This document shows, in pieces, positions 17,594 to 24,128 of a DNA stretch of 42,398 nt (positions within the stretch are counted from its first letter, which is position 1; every line of letters starts with the position of its first letter). This DNA is from Cereibacter changlensis JA139. GTDB taxonomy: Bacteria > Pseudomonadota > Alphaproteobacteria > Rhodobacterales > Rhodobacteraceae. The position numbers and the translations under genes were made by a program. Below the pieces are notes generated by a model. The model made no database searches. It saw nothing but the letters and a program-made list of their open reading frames with translations, and had not been told where the DNA came from. Where the stretch lies: assembly GCF_003034985.1 (NCBI RefSeq), contig NZ_PZKG01000029.1, positions 1 to 42,398 on the forward strand, written 5' to 3'.

Positions 17594-18352
17594 ATGGCCC
17601 TGAACTTCCGGCAGACCGAGATCCTTGAAATGGCCCGCAGCGAAGGCCGCGTGGTGGTGGAACAGCTGGCCGAGCGCTTCGCCGTCACGCTGCAGACCAT
17701 CCGCCGCGACCTGACCGAGCTGTCGGAGGCGGGACTTCTCGACCGGGTGCATGGCGGCGCGGTGATGCGCACCGGCGTGTCGAACATCGGCTACGAGGAG
17801 CGGCGGCGGATGAACGACGCCGCCAAGGCCGCGATCGGCCGCTGCTGCGCCAAGGCGATTCCCGACAACAGCTCGATGATCCTCAACATCGGCACCACCA
17901 CCGAGGCGGTGGCGCGCGAACTGCTGAACCACCGCAACATCACCGTGGTCACCAACAACATGAACGTGGCCAATATCCTCGTCGCCAACGAGAGCTGCGA
18001 GATCATGGTGGCGGGCGGCGGGCTCCGGCGGTCGGACGGCGGGTTGGTGGGGGATCTCACCACCCAGTTCATCGAGCAGTTCAAGGTCGATTTCGCCATC
18101 ATCGGCATCTCGGCGCTGGACCGCGACGGCGACCTGCTGGATTTCGACCTGGCCGAGGTGCGGGTCGCCAAGGCGATCATCCGCCAGTCGCGCCAGACCT
18201 TCCTCGTCGCCGACGCCTCCAAGCTCGACCGCTCGGCCCCGGTGAAGCTGGCCTCGCTCTCCGAGATCGACGCGATCTTCACCGACCGCGCCCTGCCCGA
18301 CGACCTGATGGCGCGCTGCGACGCCTGGCACACCGCCGTCCATCTGGGCTGA
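17594..18352 (+). CDS. DeoR/GlpR-family transcriptional regulator
   Basis: This is a 252-aa repressor. The N-terminal DeoR winged helix (about residues 5-57) includes the recognition helix AVTLQTIRRDLTELSEAG and the family's RVHGGAV hinge. The C-terminal sugar-phosphate-sensing domain (about 75-235) carries ILNIGTTTEAVA, VTNNMNVA, VAGGGLRRSDGGLVG and LVADASKLDRSAPV. These resemble GlpR, the glycerol-3-phosphate repressor, but no glp genes are visible within the window, so the ligand is open. The start ATG (17594) opens with MALNFRQTEILEMA. It is followed by 317 nt holding the structured leader of the DUF475 gene. Confidence 0.88.
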   Translation: MALNFRQTEILEMARSEGRVVVEQLAERFAVTLQTIRRDLTELSEAGLLDRVHGGAVMRTGVSNIGYEERRRMNDAAKAAIGRCCAKAIPDNSSMILNIGTTTEAVARELLNHRNITVVTNNMNVANILVANESCEIMVAGGGLRRSDGGLVGDLTTQFIEQFKVDFAIIGISALDRDGDLLDFDLAEVRVAKAIIRQSRQTFLVADASKLDRSAPVKLASLSEIDAIFTDRALPDDLMARCDAWHTAVHLG

Positions 18353-18430
18353 CCCCGGACTGTGTCCGGATTCCGTCGCCGATCACGGATTCGGGAGCGG
18401 GCCTGCTTGACAAGCCCCCCATTCATCCCA

Positions 18431-18597
18431 CATCGGGAGCTATCGCATGGCTCTCCCGCCCCCCGGCGGGAGAGCCATGCGGGCAACCGCCTCATCAGGC
18501 GGTTCTACGATGTCCGGGCCCCTCTGGCGAGAGAACTGCGGCACTCTCGTGATGTCGGCATCGCAGCGTCAATGCCGCCTGGATACTTCTCCATGAC
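18431..18597 (+). ncRNA. Candidate structured 5' leader RNA (terC-motif or Mn2+-riboswitch-like)
   Basis: Four hairpins follow one another upstream of the DUF475/TerC-type gene: a perfect 16-bp stem (18445-18460 / 18465-18480), an 8-bp stem AACCGCCT / AGGCGGTT (18485-18504), a 6-bp stem CGAGAG / CTCTCG (18528-18549) and a 6-bp stem CGGCAT / ATGCCG (18556-18577). Short pieces recall the yybP-ykoY (Mn2+) riboswitch of E. coli alx: GGGAGCTA before the first stem, GCGGGCAAC after it, and TGACC near the end. A separate terC RNA motif upstream of terC genes in alphaproteobacteria is also known. I cannot tell which applies. The remaining 18353-18430 and 18598-18669 show no feature. Confidence 0.5.
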
Positions 18598-18669
18598 CCT
18601 TCTTCCCTCGCATGCGCGCTCCGGCGCCTGCTTCCTTCCGACGCCGACCTTTGGACCCGGGGCCAGCGC

Positions 18670-19743
18670 ATGACCACCGTCACCCACAAAGCCCCGATCC
18701 GCTACTTCACCTGGGCCTTCATCGTCACCGCCATCGGCCTCGCGCTGGGGGCGCTGCTCGGCTGGCAGAGCACCGGCACGGTCTCGGGCACGCTGTCGAT
18801 CTTCTTCATCGTCACCGTGCTGGCGGTGCTGGAGATCTCGCTCTCCTTCGACAACGCCATCGTCAACGCCAACAAGCTGAAGACGATGACCCCAGTCTGG
18901 CAGCACCGCTTCCTGACCTGGGGCATCATCATCGCCGTCTTCGGCATGCGCATCGTCTTCCCGCTGCTGATCGTGGTGATCGCCGCCAATATCGGGCCGA
19001 TCGACGCGCTGGTGCTGGCCGCCTCGCAGCCCGAGGAATACGCCCGCATCATGCATGACGCCCACCTGCCGATCGCGGCCTTCGGCGGTGCCTTCCTGAT
19101 GATGGTCGGCCTGTCCTACTTCTTCGACCACGAGAAGGACGTGCACTGGGTCGCCTGGATCGAGGAGCAGGCCTCGCGCTATTCCTCGATCCGCGGCATC
19201 GAGGTGGCGGTGGTGCTGTCGATCACCCTCGCCTTCTCGCGGCTGCTGGAGGGGCCGGAGGCGCAGGTCTTCGTCAATGCGGCGATCTACGGCCTGCTGA
19301 CCTTCCTGCTGGTCGAGGTGCTGGGCGGCTTCCTCGACGCCAGCCAGCAAACCACCGACGTGGCGGTGAAGGGCGGGCTCGGCGCCTTCCTCTATCTCGA
19401 GGTGTTGGATGCCTCCTTCTCCTTCGACGGGGTGATCGGGGCCTTCGCGCTGAGCCAGAACCTGTTCGTCATCGCCATCGGTCTGGGGATCGGCGCGATG
19501 TATGTCCGCTCGATGACCATCATGCTGGTCGAGCACGGCACGCTGGCGCAATACCGCTACCTCGAGCACGGGGCCTTCTACGCGATCCTGATCCTGTCGG
19601 TGATCATGTTCGTGCAGACGATCTACCACATCCCGGAAGTGATCACCGGGCTGGGCGGCGCGGCGCTGATCGGGGTCTCTCTCTGGTCCTCGATCCGCTG
19701 GAACCGGAACAATCCCGAACCGCTGGCGGAGGCGACGGCCTGA
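18670..19743 (+). CDS. DUF475/TerC-type integral membrane protein
   Basis: This is a 357-aa multi-spanning protein of the DUF475 family, related to TerC (LysE-like superfamily). It has about eight hydrophobic helices. Two acidic membrane motifs are placed as in TerC/Alx metal exporters: SLSFDNAIVNANKLK (about residues 56-70) and ASFSFDGVIGAFAL (about 253-266). The family is linked to tellurite resistance and to manganese or other metal export at the inner membrane; the substrate here is inferred. The ATG at 18670 directly follows the hairpin-rich leader, so metal- or pH-responsive control of expression is plausible. A strong terminator follows it. There are no ter genes nearby. Confidence 0.88.
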   Translation: MTTVTHKAPIRYFTWAFIVTAIGLALGALLGWQSTGTVSGTLSIFFIVTVLAVLEISLSFDNAIVNANKLKTMTPVWQHRFLTWGIIIAVFGMRIVFPLLIVVIAANIGPIDALVLAASQPEEYARIMHDAHLPIAAFGGAFLMMVGLSYFFDHEKDVHWVAWIEEQASRYSSIRGIEVAVVLSITLAFSRLLEGPEAQVFVNAAIYGLLTFLLVEVLGGFLDASQQTTDVAVKGGLGAFLYLEVLDASFSFDGVIGAFALSQNLFVIAIGLGIGAMYVRSMTIMLVEHGTLAQYRYLEHGAFYAILILSVIMFVQTIYHIPEVITGLGGAALIGVSLWSSIRWNRNNPEPLAEATA

Positions 19744-19769
19744 CGGCCGGAGCAGTACCAGTGAAACGG

Positions 19770-19800
19770 AAGGCCCGCGGCGACGCGGGCCTTTTCTTTT
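19770..19800 (+). terminator. Intrinsic terminator after the DUF475 gene
   Basis: A perfect 9-bp stem AAGGCCCGC / GCGGGCCTT with a 6-nt loop, followed by TTCTTTT. Confidence 0.88.
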
Positions 19801-19806
19801 GCGGTG

Positions 19807-19971
19807 TCAGAACCGGGTCGGGAAATCGGCTTCGTTGATGCCGAGTCTCCGCAGATCCTCGGCGCTGGGACGGCGGTGGTAACGGACCGCCGCGCTGACG
19901 GAAAAGGCTGCACCGAACACATCCAGGAGCCCGACGAGGCTGCGGACGGTCGAGGTGGTCAGGCCGGTCAT
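19807..19971 (-). CDS. Small hypothetical protein, 54 aa
   Basis: I start at the ATG of MTGLTTSTVRSLVGLLDVFGAAFS (19971); a longer frame to 20088 is rich in Pro/Arg and unlikely. The protein has one hydrophobic stretch (about residues 11-27) and a basic tail RYHRRPSAEDLRRLGINEADFPTRF. That tail recalls the Asp-Leu-Gly-Ile-x-x-x-Asp-Phe ending of small DUF1127/YjiS-type proteins, though the full motif is absent. It ends 7 nt past the DUF475 terminator, convergent with that gene. Ribosome site support is weak (AGGAAAG about 13 nt upstream). Function unknown. Confidence 0.6.
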   Translation of the reverse strand: MTGLTTSTVRSLVGLLDVFGAAFSVSAAVRYHRRPSAEDLRRLGINEADFPTRF

Positions 19972-20081
19972 GATGGTCTCGCTTTCCTGATTGCTGCGAT
20001 GGGGCGAGACTGGGCCGGAACCGGATCGGCGGCCTTGACCGATATCAAGCGGGAATGGCCGCTCTGGGTGGGGGCGTTCGG

Positions 20082-20097
20082 TTTTCACGCGTGAAAA
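20082..20097. repeat. 16-bp perfect palindrome
   Basis: TTTTCACGCGTGAAAA lies 110 nt upstream of the 54-aa gene. It is AT-ended and perfectly symmetrical, like a dimer operator. No other copy was seen here. Confidence 0.5.
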
Positions 20098-20164
20098 TGG
20101 AGGTAACCCATTGTTTTTGATGCGTGTCCTATGTTCTGTTAGTACGGTGTTAACCTTCGGCAGG

Positions 20165-20332
20165 CGGCTCTGTGCCGGAAGGTCGCAGGTGGTGCAGGGA
20201 CCGCCGCGCCAGCCGGGCCGGCGGCGCGTCCGGGGCCGGCCCCGGAGGGCTGTCTGCCCTCCGGACCTCCCGAGGATATTTGGGCAAGGTGAAAGGGTGG
20301 AGGGCGGAGGGCTCTGCGGCTGGCGCGGGGGC
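20165..20332 (+). repeat. Tandem intergenic repeat unit 1 (holds copy D of the ATATTT family)
   Basis: About 168 bp beginning CGGCTCTGTGCCGGAAGGTC. It includes a hairpin CCGGAGGGC / GCCCTCCGG and ends with CCTCCCGAGGATATTTGGGC and AAGGTGAAA. The unit is repeated next door with about 90% identity over its first 126 bp. It is non-coding: the frames through it give only repeat-driven Gly/Arg-rich peptides. Confidence 0.8.
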
Positions 20333-20490
20333 CGGCTCTGTGCCGGAAGGTCGCAGGTGATGCGGGGACTGCCGCCAGCCGGGCCGGCGGCGCGTCCGGG
20401 CTGGCCCCGGAGGGCATGTCTGCCCTCCGGACCTCCCGAGGATATTTGGGCAAGGTGAGAGGGGTGCGGGCTCTGCCGACGGCGCCGGGT
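20333..20490 (+). repeat. Tandem intergenic repeat unit 2 (holds copy E of the ATATTT family)
   Basis: This is the second copy of unit 1. The hairpin arms are kept exactly (9-bp stem, 6-nt loop instead of 5), as is the CCTCCCGAGGATATTTGGGC core. Small indels and substitutions lie between. The similarity fades after GGGCTCTGC near 20480. The following 20491-20590 is low-complexity G/C sequence with no gene. The whole gap 19972-20591 has no supported CDS. Confidence 0.78.
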
Positions 20491-20591
20491 CAGGCGCAGG
20501 CGGCGGGGGAAGCGCGGCCCGGGGGCGCGGGCTGCGGTGCGGAGCCGGGGCGCGGGAGCGGGAGGAGAGGCGGAGAGCGGGTGGGCCTCGG

Positions 20592-21479
20592 TCAGAGCAC
20601 CACGATGCCGGAATGCTTGGCCTTGTGCTCCGGCTCGACATGGATGCTGACCCGGCTGTCGGGCACCACCCGGTGCAGCGCGGTCTCGATCCGGTCGCAG
20701 ATGTCATGCGCCGCGGCGACGGTGGTCTCGCCGGTGACGACGAGGTGGAAGTCGATGAAGGTCACCTGCCCCGCATGGCGGGTGCGCAGGTCATGCGCCT
20801 CCACCGCGCCGCTGGCCTCGGCCGAGATCACCGCCTTCACCGTCGCCAGCGTCTCGTCCGAGACGGATTCGTCGAGCAGTCCGCTGAGCGAGGTGGACAT
20901 CACCTTCCAGCCCGACCAGAGGATGTTCACCGCCACCAGCGCCGCCAGGAGCGGGTCGAGCACCGACCAGCCGGTCGAGATCGCCAGCAGCACCCCGGCG
21001 GTGACGCCGATCGAGGAGACCACGTCGGTCAAGAGGTGACGGCCGTCGGCCACCAGCGCCGGCGAGCGCAGCAGCCGGCCGCGGGTGATCAGGATCCAGC
21101 ACCAGAAGGCGTTCAGCAGCGAGGCGCCGACATTGACCGCCAGCCCGTTCAGCGGCGCGTCGAGCGGCATCGGGGCGAGGAAGCCGTGATAGGCCTCGCG
21201 CAGGATCAGGAGGGCTGCGATGATGATCATCACGCCTTCGAGCACGGCGCTGAGGAATTCGGCCTTGTGATGGCCGTAGGGGTGATTGGCGTCGGCCGGG
21301 ATTGCCGCGACCCGGATCGCCACCAGCGCGACGATGGCCGTCGCCACGTTGACGATGCTCTCCATCGCGTCGGAGAGAAGCGCGATGGAGCCGGTCATCC
21401 GCCAGGCGAGCGTCTTCAGACCGAGCACCAGGATGCCAACGATCAGGCTGCCGATGGCCAGCTTCACGACATGGGTCAT
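20592..21479 (-). CDS. Cation diffusion facilitator (CDF) metal efflux protein
   Basis: This is a 295-aa inner-membrane divalent-metal/proton antiporter with six hydrophobic helices (residues about 7-210) and a C-terminal cytosolic ferredoxin-like domain (about 212-290) rich in His (DLRTRHAGQVTFIDFHLVV, HVEPEHKAKHS). Helix V carries a normal H148-x3-D152 (ADGRHLLTDV). In helix II the usual His/Asp-x3-Asp is replaced by E40-x3-N44 (SDAMESIVNV), which marks a distinct CDF subgroup and leaves the metal uncertain (Zn, Fe, Mn or Co). The start has GGAG 8 nt upstream. A palindrome that could be a metal-regulator operator lies 76 nt upstream. Confidence 0.9.
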   Translation of the reverse strand: MTHVVKLAIGSLIVGILVLGLKTLAWRMTGSIALLSDAMESIVNVATAIVALVAIRVAAIPADANHPYGHHKAEFLSAVLEGVMIIIAALLILREAYHGFLAPMPLDAPLNGLAVNVGASLLNAFWCWILITRGRLLRSPALVADGRHLLTDVVSSIGVTAGVLLAISTGWSVLDPLLAALVAVNILWSGWKVMSTSLSGLLDESVSDETLATVKAVISAEASGAVEAHDLRTRHAGQVTFIDFHLVVTGETTVAAAHDICDRIETALHRVVPDSRVSIHVEPEHKAKHSGIVVL

Positions 21480-21554
21480 CTGTGCGCTCCGGCCCCGGGG
21501 AATGAGAGCGGCTGTCTAGCGAAAGCGGGCCCGCGGTTCAAGGGCCTAATAATC

Positions 21555-21575
21555 TGAGAATGTCTCGCATTCTCA
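21555..21575. promoter_or_regulatory. Inverted repeat upstream of the CDF gene (candidate operator)
   Basis: Perfect 8-bp arms TGAGAATG and CATTCTCA separated by TCTCG. The arms resemble half-sites of Fur-superfamily operators (TGAGAAT / ATTCTCA) but with wider spacing. It lies between the CDF promoter side and the 3' end of ubiV, so it may instead act as an RNA hairpin at the end of the ubi operon. Confidence 0.45.
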
Positions 21576-21604
21576 TGGACTTGCGCTGAGGCAGGGCCCC
21601 GGCC

Positions 21605-22501
21605 TCAGGCCGGCGCCCACTCTGCCCCCGCATGGCCGCGCAGATAGCCGTTGGCGAGCTGCCCGCCCGGCGCTGCCGCACGGGCCGCGGCCTCCAGCGC
21701 CGGGCCGGCCTTGCCTGCCGCGATCGCCGCCTCGAACTCCCGCGCCAGCGCCACCATGTTGCCGGTCTGCGGCGAGAGCCGCAGCGCCGAGACCTGCGCC
21801 GCCGCCAGCGCGCCGATCTCGCCCCCGGCAAAGGAGGTGGCCGCCGACAGCGTCTGCACCCCGTTCACCGCGAGGAAGCGTTCGCCGTCCAGCGTATCGA
21901 CCTCGCGCCCGTCGGGATCGGCGTTGCAGATGAACTGGCAGCTGTCCTTCGAGCGGTTGTGCAGCCGCGCATGATAGCAACGCCCCGAGATCGCCAGCGG
22001 CTGCCGCCCAAAGCCCCAGACCTCGACCGCCACGCCGCGCTCGGCCCCCGCGGCCGCCAGCTTGGCTGCCGAGGCCAGCGGCAGCTCGTTCGGCAGGCAG
22101 ATCCGCTTCGCCCCGCGCTCGGCCAGCCAGTCGAGCGTGCCGATGTTGTAGACATTGATCAGCGGGCTCACCGAGAAGGGTGTGCCCTTCGGCAGATAGG
22201 CCAGTGTCGTCAGGTCCGAGATCTCGACCCCCACCCCGGCATCGACCAGCTCTTCGGTCAGCTGCCGTTCGCGTTTCAGCGTGACGAGGGCGAGCGAGGT
22301 CAGCCAGACCTCCTTGCCCGCCGCCTTCAGCCGCTCCACCGCCACCGGGATTTCGCCCTGCCAGAACGGCAGGCGCTTGGAGCAGACCAGTTCGCCCAGC
22401 ACGACGCGGGCCACCGGGGCCTCGTCGGCGATGCGGGCGTAGAAATCGCGGATGCGGGGGGCCTCCCAGAAGAACTGGATCGGGCCAAGGGTGAGATCCA
22501 T
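21605..22501 (-). CDS. ubiV: O2-independent ubiquinone biosynthesis protein UbiV
   Basis: This U32-peptidase-family protein forms a heterodimer with UbiU and carries a 4Fe-4S cluster; UbiUV hydroxylates the quinone ring without oxygen, using prephenate in E. coli. It is 298 aa. The four cluster cysteines are in the expected places: about C40 (GELVCSKR), C175 (SGRCYHAR), C188 and C192 (DSCQFIC). The ATG lies 4 nt after the ubiU stop, and its GGAGG overlaps that stop, so translation is coupled. It is the last gene of ubiT-ubiU-ubiV. Confidence 0.94.
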   Translation of the reverse strand: MDLTLGPIQFFWEAPRIRDFYARIADEAPVARVVLGELVCSKRLPFWQGEIPVAVERLKAAGKEVWLTSLALVTLKRERQLTEELVDAGVGVEISDLTTLAYLPKGTPFSVSPLINVYNIGTLDWLAERGAKRICLPNELPLASAAKLAAAGAERGVAVEVWGFGRQPLAISGRCYHARLHNRSKDSCQFICNADPDGREVDTLDGERFLAVNGVQTLSAATSFAGGEIGALAAAQVSALRLSPQTGNMVALAREFEAAIAAGKAGPALEAAARAAAPGGQLANGYLRGHAGAEWAPA

Positions 22502-22505
22502 GATG

Positions 22506-23483
22506 TTACCTCCAGGTCTTGGCATAGGCGCCGGTGGTCGAGGCCTGCCCTTCGGACAGGGCGGCCAGCGCCGAGGTCGGCATCGGCCGCCCCGCCTCCA
22601 GCGCATCGACGGCGGCGCGGAACGAGCGCACCACCTGCGCGACATAGGACCGCGAGCGTTGCCGCCCCTCGATCTTCAGCGCGGTGACGCCGGCCTTCTT
22701 CAGCTGCGGCAGAAGCTCGGTCGCGTTCAGTGACACCGCGTCTTCGAAGATATGCCCGGTCTCGTCGCCCGAGGTGAAGCAGCCCTTGCAGAGCGTGGGA
22801 TAGGGCGCGGGCTCGGAGGCGCCGACGCGGTGGATGGTGAAATTGCCAAGCCGCGCCGCCAGTTGCGCGCCTTCCTGCACATATTCCACCTCGGAGGCGG
22901 GCGAGCAGACGCCGTTCATGTTGGGCGATTGCCCGGTGGCATAGGAGGACAGCGAGCAGCGGCCCTCGGCCATGACGCAGAGCCCGCCGAAGACGAAGAC
23001 CTCGGTCTCCACCTCGGTCTCGCGGTTGATCGCGGCGATCTCGGCCACGGTCAGGACGCGGGGCAGGACGACGCGGCTGACGCCGAATTCGCGGGCGTAG
23101 AAGTTGATCACATCGGCATTGGCCGCCGCCGCCTGCACCGAGAGGTTGCGGCGCAGCTTGGGGTGGTGCTTGGCGGCATGGGCGAGGAGGCCGATGTCGG
23201 CCAGGATCACCGCATCGACGCCGGCCTTTTCGGCATCGGCCACGGCGCGGTGCCAGATCGCCTCGTCCCCGGCGCGGGGGAAGGTGTTGATCGCCACCAG
23301 CACCTTGGCGCCATGCCGATGCGCGAAGGCCACGCCCTCGGCCAGTTCGGGACGCGAGAAGTTCAGGCCGGGGAAGTTGCGCGCATTGGTCTCGTCGGCG
23401 AAGCCGCAATAGACCGAATGGGCGCCCGCCTCGACGGCGGCGCGCAGGGCGGCGGGGGTGCCCGCAGGGCAGACCAGTTCCAT
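22506..23483 (-). CDS. ubiU: O2-independent ubiquinone biosynthesis protein UbiU
   Basis: This is the partner of UbiV, in the U32 family, 325 aa. Its cysteines fall at about C169, C176, C193 and C232, identical in position to the 4Fe-4S ligands of E. coli UbiU (GGLCVMAEGRCSL, GVCSPA, LCKGC). The N-terminus MELVCPAGTPAALRAAVEAGA and the NFSRPEL segment are family hallmarks. The start codon overlaps the ubiT stop (TGATG on the minus strand). Confidence 0.95.
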   Translation of the reverse strand: MELVCPAGTPAALRAAVEAGAHSVYCGFADETNARNFPGLNFSRPELAEGVAFAHRHGAKVLVAINTFPRAGDEAIWHRAVADAEKAGVDAVILADIGLLAHAAKHHPKLRRNLSVQAAAANADVINFYAREFGVSRVVLPRVLTVAEIAAINRETEVETEVFVFGGLCVMAEGRCSLSSYATGQSPNMNGVCSPASEVEYVQEGAQLAARLGNFTIHRVGASEPAPYPTLCKGCFTSGDETGHIFEDAVSLNATELLPQLKKAGVTALKIEGRQRSRSYVAQVVRSFRAAVDALEAGRPMPTSALAALSEGQASTTGAYAKTWR

Positions 23484-24007
23484 CAGTTCACTCCAGAGGC
23501 GCGGTGCAGGGCCACGCCGGTTTGTCGCTCCAGCAGCGCCACCACCGGGCGCAGCGCCCGCGCCAAGGGCGGGGCGAGATGCTGCAGCTCTTCCATGATA
23601 TCAAGCTCGGCATTGTCGATCGCATTGCGCAGGGCCAGCGCCGCCGCCGTATCCCCCGCGATCACCAGATCGCGCGAGAAGAACAGCGCATCGCCATCCA
23701 CCGCCCCATGCACCAGCGCGAAGAGCGCCGAGAGCTTGCCCGAGATCCTGCAATCGGTGCCGGCGTCGTCCTTCTGCAGCCGGATGCGCGGCACGCCGCC
23801 CGGCAGGGTCAGGACCATCACCACGGGCAGGTCTGTCGGATCGAGCGCGAAAGTGGCGCCGGCATGGTAGCCGAGCCGCGAGACGATCTCGGGGTGGCGG
23901 GCGGCGATGCGGCGGGCGAGCAGGGTCAGCGCCACCGAGGCGGGCGGCTTCGGCAGAAGCCCGGCGAGCCGCGACAGCGGCGGGGCGAGAGTGGGCAAAG
24001 CGGTCAT
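23483..24007 (-). CDS. ubiT: Ubiquinone anaerobic biosynthesis accessory factor UbiT (SCP2 domain)
   Basis: This is a 174-aa SCP2-type lipid-binding protein that in E. coli is needed with UbiUV for anaerobic ubiquinone synthesis, probably by presenting prenylated intermediates. The SCP2 fold is visible in LPVVMVLTLPGGVPRIRLQ, DCRISGKLSALFALVHG and GDALFFSRDLVIAGDTAAAL, followed by helices (DIMEELQHLAPPLARALR). The start MTALPTLAPPLSRLAGLLP lies 61 nt from the centre of the FNR box. A much longer upstream frame is an artefact antisense to ubiD. Confidence 0.9.
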   Translation of the reverse strand: MTALPTLAPPLSRLAGLLPKPPASVALTLLARRIAARHPEIVSRLGYHAGATFALDPTDLPVVMVLTLPGGVPRIRLQKDDAGTDCRISGKLSALFALVHGAVDGDALFFSRDLVIAGDTAAALALRNAIDNAELDIMEELQHLAPPLARALRPVVALLERQTGVALHRASGVN

Positions 24008-24061
24008 GGCGCACCTTCCGATCGGATGGGGCGGGTCTAGCAGCCGTGTCGCGGGTGAGAA

Positions 24062-24075
24062 TTGATGTAAATCAA
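24062..24075. promoter_or_regulatory. FNR/FnrL box between ubiT and ubiD
   Basis: TTGAT GTAA ATCAA is a perfect consensus FNR/FnrL site. Its centre is 61 nt from the ubiT start and 60 nt from the ubiD start. If activation occurs at -41.5 on each side, both transcripts would have leaders of about 20 nt. Confidence 0.9.
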
Positions 24076-24128
24076 GCCATTGCATGGACGGGGCTGCTAG
24101 GCCGCTCGAAACAGACCGAAAGCCCCCG

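Noticed and set aside
17428-17787. N-terminal extension of the RsmB-type methyltransferase
   Set aside because: The extra 120 codons run antisense into the DeoR gene and carry no family similarity. MTPSARL fits the usual NusB-like start.
20139-20154. TTAG-N7-TTAAC, near-match to a CtrA site
   Set aside because: One half-site is off consensus and no gene start is suitably placed; the nearest is 168 nt away.
20111-20458. 115-aa frame in the tandem repeat region
   Set aside because: Its sequence simply repeats with the DNA repeat and has no ribosome site or family.
20165-20458. CRISPR-like array
   Set aside because: There are only two long adjacent units, with no short regular repeats, unique spacers or cas genes.
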